A stretch of DNA of 64,000 nucleotides from assembly GCA_018873225.1 (NCBI GenBank), contig JAEILZ010000001.1, positions 7,688,001-7,752,000 on the forward strand. Reading direction: 5' to 3'. The position numbers and the translations under genes were made by a program. Origin of the DNA: [Phialemoniopsis] sp. UDSM-2020. Its lineage: Eukaryota; Ascomycota; Sordariomycetes; Thyridiales; Thyridiaceae. Under the pieces are notes generated by a model, which worked only from the letters and a program-made list of their open reading frames with translations, was not told the origin of the DNA and did no database searches. The stretch's first letter is position 1, and every line of letters starts with the position of its first letter. Shown here piece after piece: positions 1 to 12,135 of this stretch.

Positions 1-978
1 GCCCAAGCCTGCCTTGCCGACGGTCGAGTCCCAGCCGTTCCCTAGATGCTGGTCGGTGGAGCTCTGGCTGAGGCCTCCCGTGCCCTCTTCGTGGTGGTCC
101 CCATCTGCGTAGTGCACCTCAACAGCCGGCGCACGTGCGCCCGGGCTCCGTGACCGCGCCGCGCCGCCGAGGCTGCTGTCTCTCTGAGGTATCTCGATGC
201 TGGATCTCGACTGCACCCCGGGGCTGGGCGTCCTGGACGGGACGTCGTCCGCTCGAGCGCGGACGTCGAGGTAATCTCCAGAAGCGGCAGCACTCTGCTT
301 TAATCGCACGGTACTGGAAGAAGTCGTCGTCTTGGACTGATGTTGTGAGACGGTGGACATGCCACTGGTGTTGCTGTTGAGGGAGCTGGAGAAGGCGGAG
401 TTGGATTGGCGTCGCGCGAGGGACGGGGAGCCGTCTGAGGAGTCGTCCTCGGACTGGGCGCCCTGCCGTCCGTCGTCAAAGCTCGGGACCGCCCGTATCG
501 ACATCTTCCTAGACACGTCGATCCTGCCGTTCGTGGCGGAGCGCGGACTTAACCCGACAGATGGCGAGCCGGGGGGGTGGGATTTTGCCCCTTGCTGCGC
601 GGCGAGGGACACGCTTGTCATGCTTCGCGAGTTCATGACTGCGGGAGAGGCGGGATCGAGGCTGGGTCTGGGCGATGCATCTGACGCGGAGGGCGCCGAG
701 GATTGGGAATTGAGGGCTAGAACGAGGGCCGAAGTCAGCAGCGGTTCATAAGATTGAGCGGTACGGTAATAAGGCACACGAGCGCGCTCGTCTCGAAGTT
801 TTCCGATGGGAACATCTGGCTGATCGCCGTGAAGGATGTGGGGGAGTTTGTTGTTTCAGGAACAGCGGGGTCCGGGGGAACAGCAATATGTACCTGTTGC
901 GACGTCGTCCTGGACGTCGGGCGATTTGTTCGGCTTGGACGAGGAACGAGGCCGGGGTTTCTGAAGTCGGCTACGCAT
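1..978 (-). CDS. partial Ser-rich protein, N-terminal part, cut by left edge
   Basis: I do not recognise this protein. Reading right to left, the model starts at the ATG ending at 978 (Met-Arg-Ser-Arg-Leu), runs to 894, and resumes at 716 through an intron (717-893) that carries a GCTGAC branch site close to its CTAG acceptor. The phases agree (1 + 2 nt) and the frame stays open to base 1. The roughly 267 visible residues are rich in Ser, Pro, Arg and Ala, have no membrane segment or signal peptide, and look like the disordered N-terminal region of a larger cytoskeletal, signalling or nuclear protein. The plus-strand open frames over the same bases have no coding character. The intron is longer (177 nt) than its neighbours' introns, so the first exon is the less certain part. 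Confidence 0.5.
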
Positions 979-3014
979 TGCTCACGAGCCGTGTTGCCGG
1001 CAATCAGGCATTGGGGAGTGTCTTCTCGTTTGTGGCTCCTTGTGTATCTGGCGCGCGTCTAGTGCCCAGTTACTACGTCGTGCTCGGTAGTGTTTGAAAC
1101 AGTCCGGCAGACAGATCGCCGACTTGTAGGCCAGCAGTCGCGCGGCAATGTCGAAAGGGGGAACGGCACGATCGAGAGAAAACACGGCGAAATATGGTCA
1201 AAGCGACGTTTTGGTATGGGTTATTCTTGTCTTCTTGACGAGGCCGTTAGTAGGAATGTTGACCGTTGGGTTTTTTTTCCCTGCGCGAATGAAACGAAAA
1301 GGCCGAGAGACCACTAGGGAAGAAGCGAGAATGATGACAGCACTTGTTTGGACGAGTTTTGAAATTCAGCACATCGGATGGATAGACATTGGCATACAAG
1401 CACATCGATCCTTTCTAGAACACGACGTTTATGACAATGCGCGAACAACCTTGCTCTCGACCCTGGCTCGTTATCCAGCAATTCCGTCACGGGCGAGATT
1501 GTTGATCCACTTTTGACGCGCGCTGTTGGTTATTTTGGCTGACAAGGGGGCTAAATTGGTCTGGTCCCTTTTCGTCCCGGCAACCACCACGCCCAAGTTT
1601 CCAGCGCACCTCCAGGCAGTGGACGGACGGCTCAGGGGCCGTTCTCCACCCCTTGCTTCCCGAGCCGACCGCTGGGAGGGCCGCAGACAGCCGCTAAAGA
1701 GGGCGGATTTGAGGCTAGCAATCAATGGGTGGGGGAAGGGTGGACGGATTAGGTCAGCGCCAATTTACGCGACTCTGTTAGCCAAAACACGTCTCCTCCA
1801 CGTGTGTGACGTGTGCTTGTGAGATGAAGTACTTTACTTTATGATGCAGACCAGGAAGAAGAGATGGACACCTCCTAGCTAGCCTCATGTAGCACTTGTT
1901 GACCTCTCTCGACTGTCTATCTACTTCATATGTACATGTTGACATGTTGGTAGTTAGGCGTTGATTATAGACAGATTCTACTTCCTAGACTGCTCACCGC
2001 TATTTCTTTAAACAGTCGGCTACTTCGTGCTTGCGCAAGCTGTCGACTATTCAAGAAAAAGGCGGTTTGAACGAGTGAATGACGACTGCAGGCCATTCTA
2101 GATATGATTGACTTTGACAGAGCAACATGCAGGGTTCGGTGTGTCAAGTCTTGAGGGTGTTGCACCCTGACAACGAGCAGAGGTGTCAAGCATGTCTGGA
2201 TCAACCCTCCGCTGCAGAATGCTGCCCACCCCTGCATAAGAATGGCTGCAAGGGCGAATCAAATCACAAGTGCGGTCGGTCATGGCGAAAAGATGTTATG
2301 AAACGCGGCATCAATCTCGAGATCAATACTGGTCCTGTTATCGACCTAAGCACATCTTGGGTATCTAAGTACTTAGGTAGTCGGGTAGGTACCTTCAAGC
2401 TCACGGGCCTAACAGAGAAGACACGCGATGCAACACTGAAGCTCATCGCACGCACTCTCTTATCTGTCTGCCGTAGGCCTAGAAGAAAGAGAGAGAGACA
2501 TGGCGGTGTGCAGGGCGCCGGATTGGATGCTTTTGGGTCCGGGCGGACTCTGATGGGACTGACAGGTCTCCCCCCTTCAGCCACGGTGACCAGTGATGGT
2601 CGAGGAAAATTGTGTCGACTTCAATTTTGGGACTGGTTACCCCTCCTTTGCGTGTGAAGCGAAAGCAGGGGTTCGCAGGTTGTGGTTTTTTTGGTGTGTT
2701 TTTTGGTGCGGATCTGGTGTGCTTTCTCTCCTGCACGGATCATCCCAACACACTCTTTGATGAGGCGACGACCCCTCCCTTTCCTCTCTTGCCATCTGCC
2801 AGACCGCCAACCCGCTGCCCGCCGCCCCCCCCCCCCCCACACACAAATCTCCAGCCCACATCAACAGAACCACCAAAGAGTCCACCAGGGCCAATTCCAA
2901 ACTTCCCTTCCCTAGCTTTTTCCCACAGCGCTGTGCGCAGAACAAATCTCCGACTTGCTTTGCATACGATTCTCTGGTTCCCTTCCCTCCTCTAAATCAT
3001 CATCGGTCATCACC
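979..3014. other. intergenic region, divergent promoters
   Basis: No gene is supported here. The last 300 bases form the alpha-tubulin promoter: pyrimidine-rich tracts from about 2760, an uninterrupted run of 14 C at 2825-2838 followed by a CA stretch, and a CCAAT box at 2891-2895, about 120 nt before the tubulin ATG. Open frames between 1090 and 2657 are short and of no recognisable family. Confidence 0.6.
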
Positions 3015-5002
3015 ATGAAGGGCGAGGTAAGCATTTGCTCCCTTCTCTCTTCCTTCCATCGTGGTTCTGGGACGTGATTCAGAAGCGCGGCCTTTCACCG
3101 ATACCCTTCCCCACCCCCTTTTCCGATGGCTTCACGATCACAACACCGCGTTCTCGATGGCTTCCGTGGGAGCGAGCTGCTCTGGGGAGCTCTTGGTCAG
3201 ATCGTGCCAGGATTTCGAGCATGACGACGTCAATTCGGACCCCTGCCACAAGAATCACGCCCTCGTCTGACCCCCGCGGATGGGGATTTGATGGTATCAC
3301 GGAAGCCAGCCAGCTCGCCGCCTCGGCTCGTCCCGTTGCCCGCGAAGCTAATTCGTGAAGCCCGCTCGACCATGTCACCGCCACTGGAATCGCCCACGAA
3401 AGCACAACCTCTCTCAAAGACCTCATGGCTGACCATCATCCTACTTCACTAGATCCTTCACCTCCATTTGGGCCAGGCTGGTACCCAGCTCGGTAACAGC
3501 GCCTGGGAACTGTGAGTCGTCCTCACCGCCAACCAAAATACCACTAGACTGACCTGGTCGATAGTTACCTCCTCGAGCACGGTCTCGGAGCCGACGGTCG
3601 CCCCGACCCTAACGCCAAGGGCGTTGGCGATGGCGGTTCCTACGAGACCTTCTTCAACGAGACCAGCGGCGGCAAATATGTTCCCCGGTCCATCTTTGTC
3701 GACCTCGACCCCTCCCCGATTGACGAGATCCGCACCGGCGAGTACCGCTCGCTCTTCCACCCCGAGCTGTTGATCAGCGGCAAGGAGGATGCTGCCAACA
3801 ATTATGCCCGTGGTCACTACACCATCGGCAAGGAGATGATTGACAATGTCATGGAGCGCATCCGCCGCGTTGTCGGTATGTGACTTGCAACTAGCTCACT
3901 GGTTTCTCCCCATTGAATGGCTGACTGACACTCTGAACGATACCAGACAACTGCAACTCGCTACAGGGCTTCCTCATCTTCCACTCCTTTGGCGGTGGCA
4001 CCGGCTCCGGTTTCGGTGCCCTGCTGCTGGAGCGCCTGTCCACCGAGTACGGCAAGAAGTGCAAGCTCGAGTTCGCCGTCTACCCGGCCCCCCGCGTCTC
4101 GACCGCCGTCGTCGAGCCGTACAACGCCGTCCTGTCCACCCACAGCACGATCGAGAACTCCGACTGCACCTTCCTGGTCGACAACGAGGCCGTCTACGAC
4201 ATCTGCCGCCGCAACCTCGACATCCCCCGCCCCAGCACCCAGCACCTGAACCGCCTCATTGCCCAGGTTGTCAGCTCCATCACCACCTCCCTCCGCTTCG
4301 ACGGTGCCCTTAACGTCGATCTGAACGAGTTCCAGACTAACCTGGTCCCCTACCCCCGCATCCACTACCCGCTCATCAGCTACGCCCCCGTCGTCTCGGC
4401 TGCCAAGAGCTCCCACGAGAGCTTTAAGGTCCACGACCTCACCTTCCAGTGTAAGCAACTCTGCTCTGCTCTTGGCCATGTGTATTTGTGATCTATGAGG
4501 CTGATATTCACCGTTCACAGGCTTCGAGCCCAACAACCAGATGGTCGTCTGCGACCCCCGCAACGGCAAGTACATGGCCGTCGCTCTCCTGTACCGTGGT
4601 GACGTCGTCCCCCGCGACTGCAACGCCGCCATCGCCGCCCTCAAGGCCAAGGCTTCCTTCAACTTGGTCGAGTGGTGCCCTACCGGCTTCAAGCTCGGCA
4701 TCAACTACCAGAAGCCCATGGCCGTCCCCACGGCCAACCCCGCCGACGGCGGCCTCGCCTGCGTCGACCGCTCCGTCTCCATGCTGTCCAACACGACCGC
4801 CATTGCCGAGGCCTGGTCCCGCCTGGACTTCAAGTTCGACCTCATGTACAGCAAGCGCGCCTTTGTCCACTGGTACGTCGGCGAGGGTATGGAGGAGGGC
4901 GAGTTCAGCGAGGCCCGCGAGGACCTGGCTGCCCTCGAGAAGGACTACGAGGAGGTCGCCGCCGACTCGTTCGAGCCCGAGGAGGGCGATGTCGAGTACT
5001 AG
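3015..5002 (+). CDS. tubB: alpha-tubulin
   Basis: Alpha subunit of the tubulin heterodimer that builds microtubules. Five exons: 3015-3026, 3453-3511, 3565-3875, 3947-4450 and 4521-5002, giving 455 residues. The first exon codes only Met-Lys-Gly-Glu and is followed by a 426-nt intron, typical of fungal tubulin genes. The N-terminus ([18 protein letters not shown]), the tubulin signature GGGTGSG near residue 145, and the acidic tail ending in a C-terminal tyrosine (VEY) identify it. The MKGEI-type start matches the alpha-tubulin class called tubB in Aspergillus and tba-2 in Neurospora rather than the MRGE-type isoform; the symbol is assigned on that basis and could differ in this species. Every residue block expected of the family is present, so the gene looks functional. 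Confidence 0.96.
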
Positions 5003-5484
5003 GCTGCACGTCTCGTCGGGCGTGGTATTTCTCTCTCGGATGGTCTTGGGAGTTGGTAGAAAAGCGGTTCACCAAAAATTCGGGAGGAACTCTTCATGTC
5101 CACAAGGAAGATCGTTGTTTACCTTTTGCAGCCTCCTTTTATTTTTCTTCCATCATGGAAAGACTTAGCTTTGTGTCTGGGTAGTAGTGGCAGTACATTC
5201 TCGTAGGGATATCGCAAGGAGGGGAACGCAGGTAGATGGGCTGCAGACCGCTGCCATTCTAATATACCCATCTCGGTTATGATAGTTTTGTTCTTCTCAT
5301 ATGCGTGCAGTTACGTCTCGGACTTGCTTGATCTTACTAGGTCTCAACTAGGTCTCACCCCTCGAATCTGAGACGAATGATAGGTATGGTAACTAGGTTA
5401 CTTGGATATATGGTATGCTCGCAAGAATAGCTACGCCTCATGGTGGCAGCGAAAACGGTTGTAATCATCTCAAACACCCTGGTA
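5003..5484. other. convergent 3' regions of alpha-tubulin and NOP12
   Basis: 482 bases between two facing stop codons. This presumably holds both 3' UTRs. I see no further gene. Confidence 0.6.
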
Positions 5485-7369
5485 TCAACCACCCTGCTTG
5501 TCCCTCCAGGTCGACGTCCTCTTGGCCTGCCTCTTTTGGTTATTCGACTCCTCGCCTCTGCCGCCTCCTCCAGCCTTCTTCTTGCCGCCACTACTGGCAC
5601 CGCCGCCGCCGCCGCCGCCGCATTGCTTCCCCTTCTTCCCGCCGAATCGGAGACCCAGGCGCTTGCCGTCGGTCGACTTGGCGCGCTGCCCCTCAAAGAT
5701 GATCGCCTCGGGCGACTTGAACTGGGGCTTGTCTTCGCCGCCGTCGCCGCCCCTACTACTAACCCGCGGCTTCTTGGCAGCCCTGTGGCCGCCGCCGTCC
5801 TTGTTGCGGGCCGCGGCGCGCCCGAGGAGCTTGCCCGCGCGGCCGGCGTGCGTCTGCTGCTCGGCCGTGGCCTTGGGGTTGTACTTTGTGCTGCGCTTGC
5901 CGGCCTCGGCTGAGTGGAGGGCGGCCTTTGTCTTGCGGGAGCGCTCCTCGACGGCGCGGGCCGTCTTGTGCGGGGCCTTGCAGCGGCTGACGCGCAGCTC
6001 GCGCGGCAGCATGGGCGGGAACTTTTTACCGTTGAGCAGGATGGCTGCCTCGACCGAGTTGGCGTCCTGCCAAGGGGGTTAGCTCCGGGGTTGGGGGCGG
6101 AAGGGAAAGGGGGGGGAACTCACGTAAAACTGCACATAGGCGATGCCCTTGCCGACGCGGGTCACCTGGTCGCGCACGACGCGGACGTTCTCGACCTTGC
6201 CCGCGTGCTGCCCAAACGTGCGCCACAGGCCCTCCTCGACGTCCATGGGCGTCTTGGTGCGCTTGCGTGTCTCGGTCTTCTCCTTGCCGTCCTCGTCGAC
6301 CTTGGTCGTGATGACGGTCTCGTCGTCGACAAAGCCGAGGTTGCCGACAAAGACGCAGCGGCGGTGGGCGGTGGGCGCCGGGTGGGCGACGCTGTCGGCG
6401 CGCAGGTGGCGGTCCAGCACGACGGTGCCGTTGAGCTTGGCGACGGCGAAGCGGGCCGCCGCCGGCGTGGAGTAGACGGCGTAGGCGTTGGCCGACTTTG
6501 TGGTCGCGTCCATGACCGCGCCAGTAATGAAGGCGGCGCGCTTGGGCATGGAGGCCGTGGAGAAGGGAAGGGATCGGAAGCGGAGCGTCTCGACGGAGCC
6601 CGGATTGGACTCGTCAAAGACGGACTCCAGGTGGGCCATGAGAGTCTTTTTGGCCTTGCGAGAGGCAATGGCCTCGATATTGACGTTGGACAGGAACACG
6701 GTCCGGTTTGCCTTGTCGAGGTCGGCGTCTTGCTCGCCTTTTTGCAGGGACTCGTGCACGAGGTTCTCGGCCGAGTAAGACTCTTCAGTCTCGGCTCCTT
6801 CTCCGTCCGGCCTGGCGCGCTTCTCGGCCGGTGTGCTCTCGTCGTCCTCCTCGTCCAGTAACTTTTGAAGATATCTGCTCTCCAAGTCCTCGTTGTCGGC
6901 ATCAGCTCGCTTCCGTTTCCTGTCCTTTTTCGTCGAGGCGGAGGGGGCGACACCCTCCTCCATGTCGACGTCTTCATGTGCTTCTTCTTCTTCTTCGTCC
7001 TCGTCTTCCTCATCCTCATCTTCCAGGAGCTCTTCGTCCAACTCCGAGAGCTCTGCGTCGGGTTCCACATCCTCACCCGATTCGTCTGCCTCGTCCCGGC
7101 GGCCCGAGCTCTTCTTGGGCTCAACGAGATCGGCATACCGAGTCCTGGGGAGGGGCTTCGCCGGGCCAGCCTACGGTCGGGTTAGCTTTCCAAGAGCTTT
7201 CGTTAAGACATCCAGGTCTTGCATAGACTTACACTGGAGGCAAAGAGGGCCGTCAGCGTGGGGTCTAGGGCCCCCGAGGCCGCCAAGATTTTGGCGTTTC
7301 TAAAGGCCATGTCAGTTTAAAAGAGGTCTCTTGTGCAGGGCTTTACGTATTCACAGACCCTTTGGCCAT
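5485..7369 (-). CDS. NOP12: nucleolar RNA-binding protein Nop12
   Basis: Nop12 is a nucleolar RRM protein needed for 60S subunit assembly and 25S/5.8S rRNA maturation. Exons on the minus strand: 7369-7347, 7299-7233, 7170-6124 and 6066-5485, giving 572 residues. The conserved Nop12 N-terminus ([13 protein letters not shown]) is split over exons 2 and 3. Then come a long Asp/Glu tract (about residues 65-105), basic nuclear-localisation clusters, RRM1 (TVFLSNV near 187), and RRM2 (RCVFVGNLG near 302, RNP1-like KGIAYVQFY near 380, directly before the last intron). The C-terminal third is Lys/Arg/Gly rich with the family motif FEGQRA. The start was chosen because M-A-K-G-S joins in frame through two introns with clear branch sites. 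The start of exon 3 is not a gene start, because the frame continues upstream across the splice. Confidence 0.92.
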
Positions 7370-8428
7370 GTTGCACGGCTAGACTGTTGTCCTTGATCTG
7401 AACCGAAGAGTGGGCGGTCTTGCCTGCTGCTATTTGACTTGCCAAATTGCGGTCTCGCTGAAAAGAAAAAAATACCACGAAAAGCAATCGATAAGGAGCA
7501 ATTGGGCATATCTTATCTCTCAGTATGGCTATCTATTGGTGCGATAAGCTTTCCTGGCTCTAGGGAGTAGTCCTAGCGCAAGTCCAGGTACCTGACTAAA
7601 TGTGCGGGTGGAGGACAACCAGAGAGAACGGCACCATGTGTGAGAAACCCAAGAGCGACCGGGGTACATTAATTACAAGGGACGAAATGAAGAAATTGAT
7701 GCATGTAATCATAACGTTGATCAAGCCCCTCAGCGCTGGCATGGAGAACAGCCCTGCCGAAAGGGCACACCACATGCCCTCAGTCAGTACATGGCCGGGT
7801 GGTGCGAACCAGCATGGAGTTGACTCGAGCCCCGATGCTGGGGCTGTTGCGTCAATGGAGCGTATCCGAGTCCTGCCGCTGCTCACCGCCCATCCTGAGT
7901 GTAGGTAGCACCGGGTGTTTTTTGTGTGCAGAGGTACCTTTTTTGGCGCTAAGTGGCAGAATTACGGCCATCCGTCAGGCGGAACAGCGCTACACTGTAA
8001 CTAGTGGTGAGGTCGGTGGCAGCACGCACCAGACACCCTCTCCTGCACAAACACCGGGCACAACTCTCCCTCTTTGCGCGCCGCCCGCAACCGCTTTCTC
8101 CTGCAAACAATGTCCCCTCCAGCTTGACAAGCCAAACGCTTTGATTTCGGACCTGCGCCCATACAAGCGCTTCGTGCCAATACCTACTACGAATTATCCT
8201 CTTCCCGAGAATCTTTGCACGTTGGGGATCGCACCATTGCCCTGGTTCCCCATCGTCTGGGCCGAACCGCTGTCTGAGCTCTTCTCGTCAGTTCTTCTCC
8301 TCCCACCCCTTCCGGCCAGCAACCACCCATTTCTCCTGGCGCAAGCCACCTTCCTTTACCGAGCCCCTCAAGACTCCTTCTTGCTGATGCCCAGCAGTGG
8401 TTCAATTCAATAGTCACTACTCGGCGCC
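7370..8428. other. divergent promoter region NOP12 / Sds3-like gene
   Basis: About 1.06 kb between two start codons facing away from each other. The part after 8035 is CT-rich, like a fungal 5' UTR. No coding sequence is supported. Confidence 0.55.
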
Positions 8429-10666
8429 ATGGCGACCGGCGACACGGCCGTCTCGATGCCCATCTCGAGCCCCCCGCCACTCCTCGACCACACCCCCAGC
8501 AACATATCGAGCCCCCTCAGCGAGGTCGAGGACAAAGATGGCGAGCCCGAAGACATGGATTTAGACCTCGAGAACCATAATACCACCACCTCGAGCCACT
8601 CGCACCCCGACAATGACGATGACGAGCCGGCCCAGCCTCAGGGCACAACAACCTCCGTCTCGGACGGCGACGGCGACTCCAACCTGTCCGACCTGGACAC
8701 CAATGAGTCCGAGGCTGAGACGGAGCGACTCGAAGACACTCCGCGCAAAAGGCGGAACGGTCGCGATACCGCAGCCAATGGCGCCGCCGACGACTCGAAG
8801 CATTTTGTGCAGTCCCGCGATCGGCCCTTTGAGCCGAGCCCCAGCAAGCTTAAGCAGCAGATCAAGGTTGATGTCGACGATGCCCGGGCCGACGACGACG
8901 AAGACGAGGATGAAGACGACGACGATGACGAGCTGTCTGAGGAAGATGCGGGCCATGAGTCGGACGCCTCCAGCCAGCCAGAGGAGCGTCAAAATGGCGG
9001 CACGCCCCAACCAAGCTCGATCAAACCGGCCAAGGGCGACCAGGCCTCCACAAACACCGAAGACACAAGCCAGGGCACATGTTCAGAGACTCGCAAGCGC
9101 AAGCGATCGCTTGCCGCCGACCAGTCCGAGTCGGACCAGCCACTGAGGAAGCGTGTCGGGTCGGTAGGCTTCGATCGCGACAACGCCGACGACAAGGGAC
9201 CGCTGGAAGACGATACCGAGAACGTGTCAACCAACCCGCAGAGCGGCGACCACTCGGCAGACGAGGACCAGGGGGACGACAAGCACGAGCACATTGCCCA
9301 GTCAATAGAGGGCGCCGCCGCTGGCGCTGGCCGGTCGCGCAAGTCCAGGCGCAACGGCGCCAACAGACGCAAGGGCTTTGACGACAGCGCGGCCGGCTCA
9401 GAAGTCAATGATGACGCGGCGGACGAGGAGAATGGTGCCGCAGAGGACGATGCCGCGGCCCTGGGAGAGGATGAGCAGGGCGAAGGCGAGGTCGACGAGG
9501 AGGCCGAGATCGCCCACAAGAACGAGGAAGAACGTACGATCGGGATCAAGCCCCTGAATGACCAAGCTACGGCTGACCTTACTACCACAGTGGAAAGGAA
9601 ACGAGCCGCATTCGAGCAGCTGCAGAGCATTGAGAAGCACTTTGCGACGTTCCGAGAACGGTGAGTTCCCAGCGGCATGTTGTATATATTGCAGATCCTG
9701 ACCACCTTGACCCCCACAGGTTGTACCAAGAGAGGTTGGCAAAGCTCACGGAAGAAGAAGCCATGCTCACGGGCGACAACCCTACACATCCAGATTACCT
9801 CGCCATGATGCAATGCATTGACGCCCGGCGCGACGAGAAGCAGCGGGTGATCGACCTAGAGTATCATTTTAACATGGAGACGACGAGGCGCTGGGCAGTG
9901 GCGCGGCGGGCCCAGATACACGGCCAGTACTTTCAGAGCATCCGCCAGTCGCGCGAAGACATCCTTGAGGACCTAGGGCGGCAGTGGTACCAAATCCAAC
10001 AGATGCGCCGCAAGCACGCCAACAATATACCAGAGTTTGGCATCCGCTTCCCCACGTCTAAGCCGCAGAGGGTCAAGAACGCCATCGCATACAACAAGGA
10101 GGTCTCCATTCTCTCCGGCGTCGCAAAGTATGAGGGTTTCCCCGCCGCGCCCCAGATCAACGGCGCGTCGGCGGGCGAGGTGGACGAGGATCTCGACGAG
10201 ATCTTGGTGAGTTGACGCCCCCTTTTTGACCCTGTAGAGGCTGTGTCGGGCCGCTAACGTCCCGGCCGAGCAGAAGTCGCGGCCAGGCGGTCAGCAGCAG
10301 CCCGGTGTGCAGCCTTCCTTTCAGGATCTGAGCGGTCTGACCTTTCATCTAGGCGCGGCAGGCCAGCAGTACCTAGCAGACACGCCGTGGGCGAACCCGA
10401 ACCACCCCTCGCACCAGGCGCAACGGCCGCAGGTGCCTCAGGAGCCCCGCATACCCAGTCCGGCCGCCGGGCCGTCGCAGCGGAGGCACTCGCACCAGCC
10501 CGGGGGCCTCTTTTCCTCGAGCACCAACTCGACCATCCCCGGCAACGCAGTCAACGGCGAGTCGCCCGTAGCGGCCAGGTCCAGGGCCGCCTCGGGCGCG
10601 GACGTGGCAAAGCCGGCCACGGTGTCGGCGGCGGACAAGGCGCTGAAGCATGAGTCTGTCGTCTAA
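8429..10666 (+). CDS. Sds3/Dep1-like subunit of Rpd3L histone deacetylase complex
   Basis: Three exons (8429-9660, 9720-10206, 10274-10666) encode 703 residues. Sds3-like proteins are structural subunits of the Sin3-Rpd3L histone deacetylase complex in the nucleus. The first 380 residues are disordered, strongly acidic and Ser-rich, with a run of Asp/Glu near residues 150-170 and a nuclear-localisation-like RKRKR. The Sds3-like domain spans about residues 395-570: the coiled-coil start (ERKRAAFEQLQSIEKHFATFRERLYQERL region) is interrupted by intron 1, followed by the conserved Met-rich block around DYLAMMQCIDARRDEK and the helical YQIQQMRRKHAN stretch. The C-terminus is Pro/Ser/Gln rich. In yeast terms it is closest to Dep1/Sds3, but the exact ortholog cannot be settled without alignment. 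Confidence 0.85.
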
Positions 10667-11194
10667 CCTACCCTGGATGGCATACCCCAAAAAAGCAAGA
10701 GCGCTCTGCGCTCCAGTCGAGACAGTTTGTTTGGTCGTTTTGCAGCGGGATACACTCATTTGTGTAGAGCAAGGAATGGAAGGAAGGTGCATGTGATGAT
10801 GATTGCTTATTGTATCAAAGAGTTGTTTATATCCAACGACCCCGCCGCATCCGTGGGGACGACTAGATCATGGGATTCTTCAGGCGTTTGAGTAGGAGTC
10901 GTTTCATTTGCTCCCTGTCCGGAGCGAGCCTTCTATATGTACATGACATAAATACTACACGGCCTCTCGGGCCACTATCTTCGTGCCAACGTATCGAGCA
11001 TGCCGGCGACTCCGTCCAAGAGTCTGTGATGTCCCTGCTCCTCCATGGCCCCCGTCACGTCTCGCGCCAGGCTCTTCTTCCCGCCAGCGTAGTGTCTCGG
11101 CGACGCACCGATCAATCGATGTGAAAAGCCTCTCTTCATTGGGGTGTCGTACGATCATCGGTCATGCGCATCGTGCTCTGGGGCACGCGGTTGC
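10667..11194. other. convergent 3' regions
   Basis: 528 bases between the Sds3-like gene and COA3, which face each other. Presumed 3' UTRs; nothing else is seen. Confidence 0.5.
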
Positions 11195-11588
11195 CTAGTT
11201 CTTCTGCGACGCAGCTGCGGCCCGTTGCGCGGGTGCGGCAGGGACCTTGACGTCCTCAAAGTCGTCCTGGCCGATGATGTGGATGGTATAGGCGTCTGCA
11301 CGGCGAGGAAGTCAGTGATCTGGCGAGTGCGCCCTAGGGCGAATGAGCTCTCGGGGAATATACGTACACACTCCGATGGCAAAGGCCGCGATGCCGGCGC
11401 CCAAGACGGCGTTCTTGACGAGGTACGGCCGGCGAGCCCGGATCAGGGAAGCGGACTGCCGGTGTTGGCGATCATAGTAACTCGCCTGCTTCTCGATGCT
11501 GTACGCTGATTAGCTTGGGCCGCCCGTCGTAGCTGAGATGCGCGGACGAATGCGCCGTTGGGGGCCAATGTCTCACGTACCCTGCCAT
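11195..11588 (-). CDS. COA3: cytochrome c oxidase assembly factor Coa3
   Basis: A small inner-membrane mitochondrial protein that binds newly made Cox1 and controls its translation and assembly into complex IV. It is too fragmented to show as one frame. Exons on the minus strand are 11588-11581 (8 nt, Met-Ala-Gly), 11498-11368 and 11295-11195, giving 79 residues. Family marks: the YYDRQHRQSASLIRARRPYLVKN block, one transmembrane helix (AVLGAGIAAFAIGVYAYTI region) and the hallmark tail QDDFEDVKVPAAP. The phase through both introns is exact. The first exon is tiny, but the ATG sits directly before a good GTACGT donor and its intron has a CTAAT branch site. Confidence 0.9.
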
Positions 11589-12135
11589 TGTGGCAAGTTA
11601 TTCTCTACCCAGTCAGGATAGTATAATCTTGCGATGAGGTTGTTGTTTGTCGAGAGAAGATCAGGCGAGGCCAAAGGGCTTGAGTACTCCAGTTAAACAT
11701 GTGAGCCATTGGCGTCGAAAGATTTCCCAATCCCCCGTCGCCCAATCACAATCTGGCATTAGTGGAGAGTAGGACTGTGGCACCGATGATGGTCGGGTGG
11801 GTTGGCGGTCACGTTTCTGCGTACGGGGAGGTCTTCCAGGTAGCTCTAGTGGCAGCCCGCCTGCAAATCCATTGACGGAGGTACCCACATTATAAGCTGC
11901 AGCCAGCAGTAAAGACGGACCCAGGTTAGACGTCGTTGATTGATGGATTGATTGCACAAACGTGCCTTGCTTCTTTGTTTGGGCCCGTGAGGTTTGACAA
12001 GATTGCTTCTACCTCTTTCCCTCATCCTCCCATTCGGAAACGTCGACAAAAGTTCCTCCCCCCGAAAACGACCACGATCACGACGCCGAGCGCGGGAATG
12101 CGCACTGCACAATCCCTCTGCCCGACGACGCAACC
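11589..12135. other. divergent promoter COA3 / PTA1
   Basis: 547 bases between two divergent starts. No gene or distinct motif was recognised. Confidence 0.5.

Noticed and set aside
353..751. 132-codon plus-strand frame at the left edge
   Set aside because: The minus strand gives a continuous Ser-rich protein with a well-formed intron; the plus frame has no such support.
985..1185. Minus-strand frame starting at 1185 as first exon of the left-edge gene
   Set aside because: No donor in phase could be found; the ATG at 978 joins cleanly to the downstream exon.
3961..4704. 247-codon minus-strand open frame opposite alpha-tubulin
   Set aside because: It is a composition shadow: C-ending codons of tubulin leave the opposite frame stop-free. 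The encoded protein is Gly/Asp/Val low complexity with no family.
5914..6861. 315-codon plus-strand open frame opposite NOP12
   Set aside because: It covers the RRM-coding exon in reverse and has no recognisable domain, while the minus strand has both RRMs with correct splicing.
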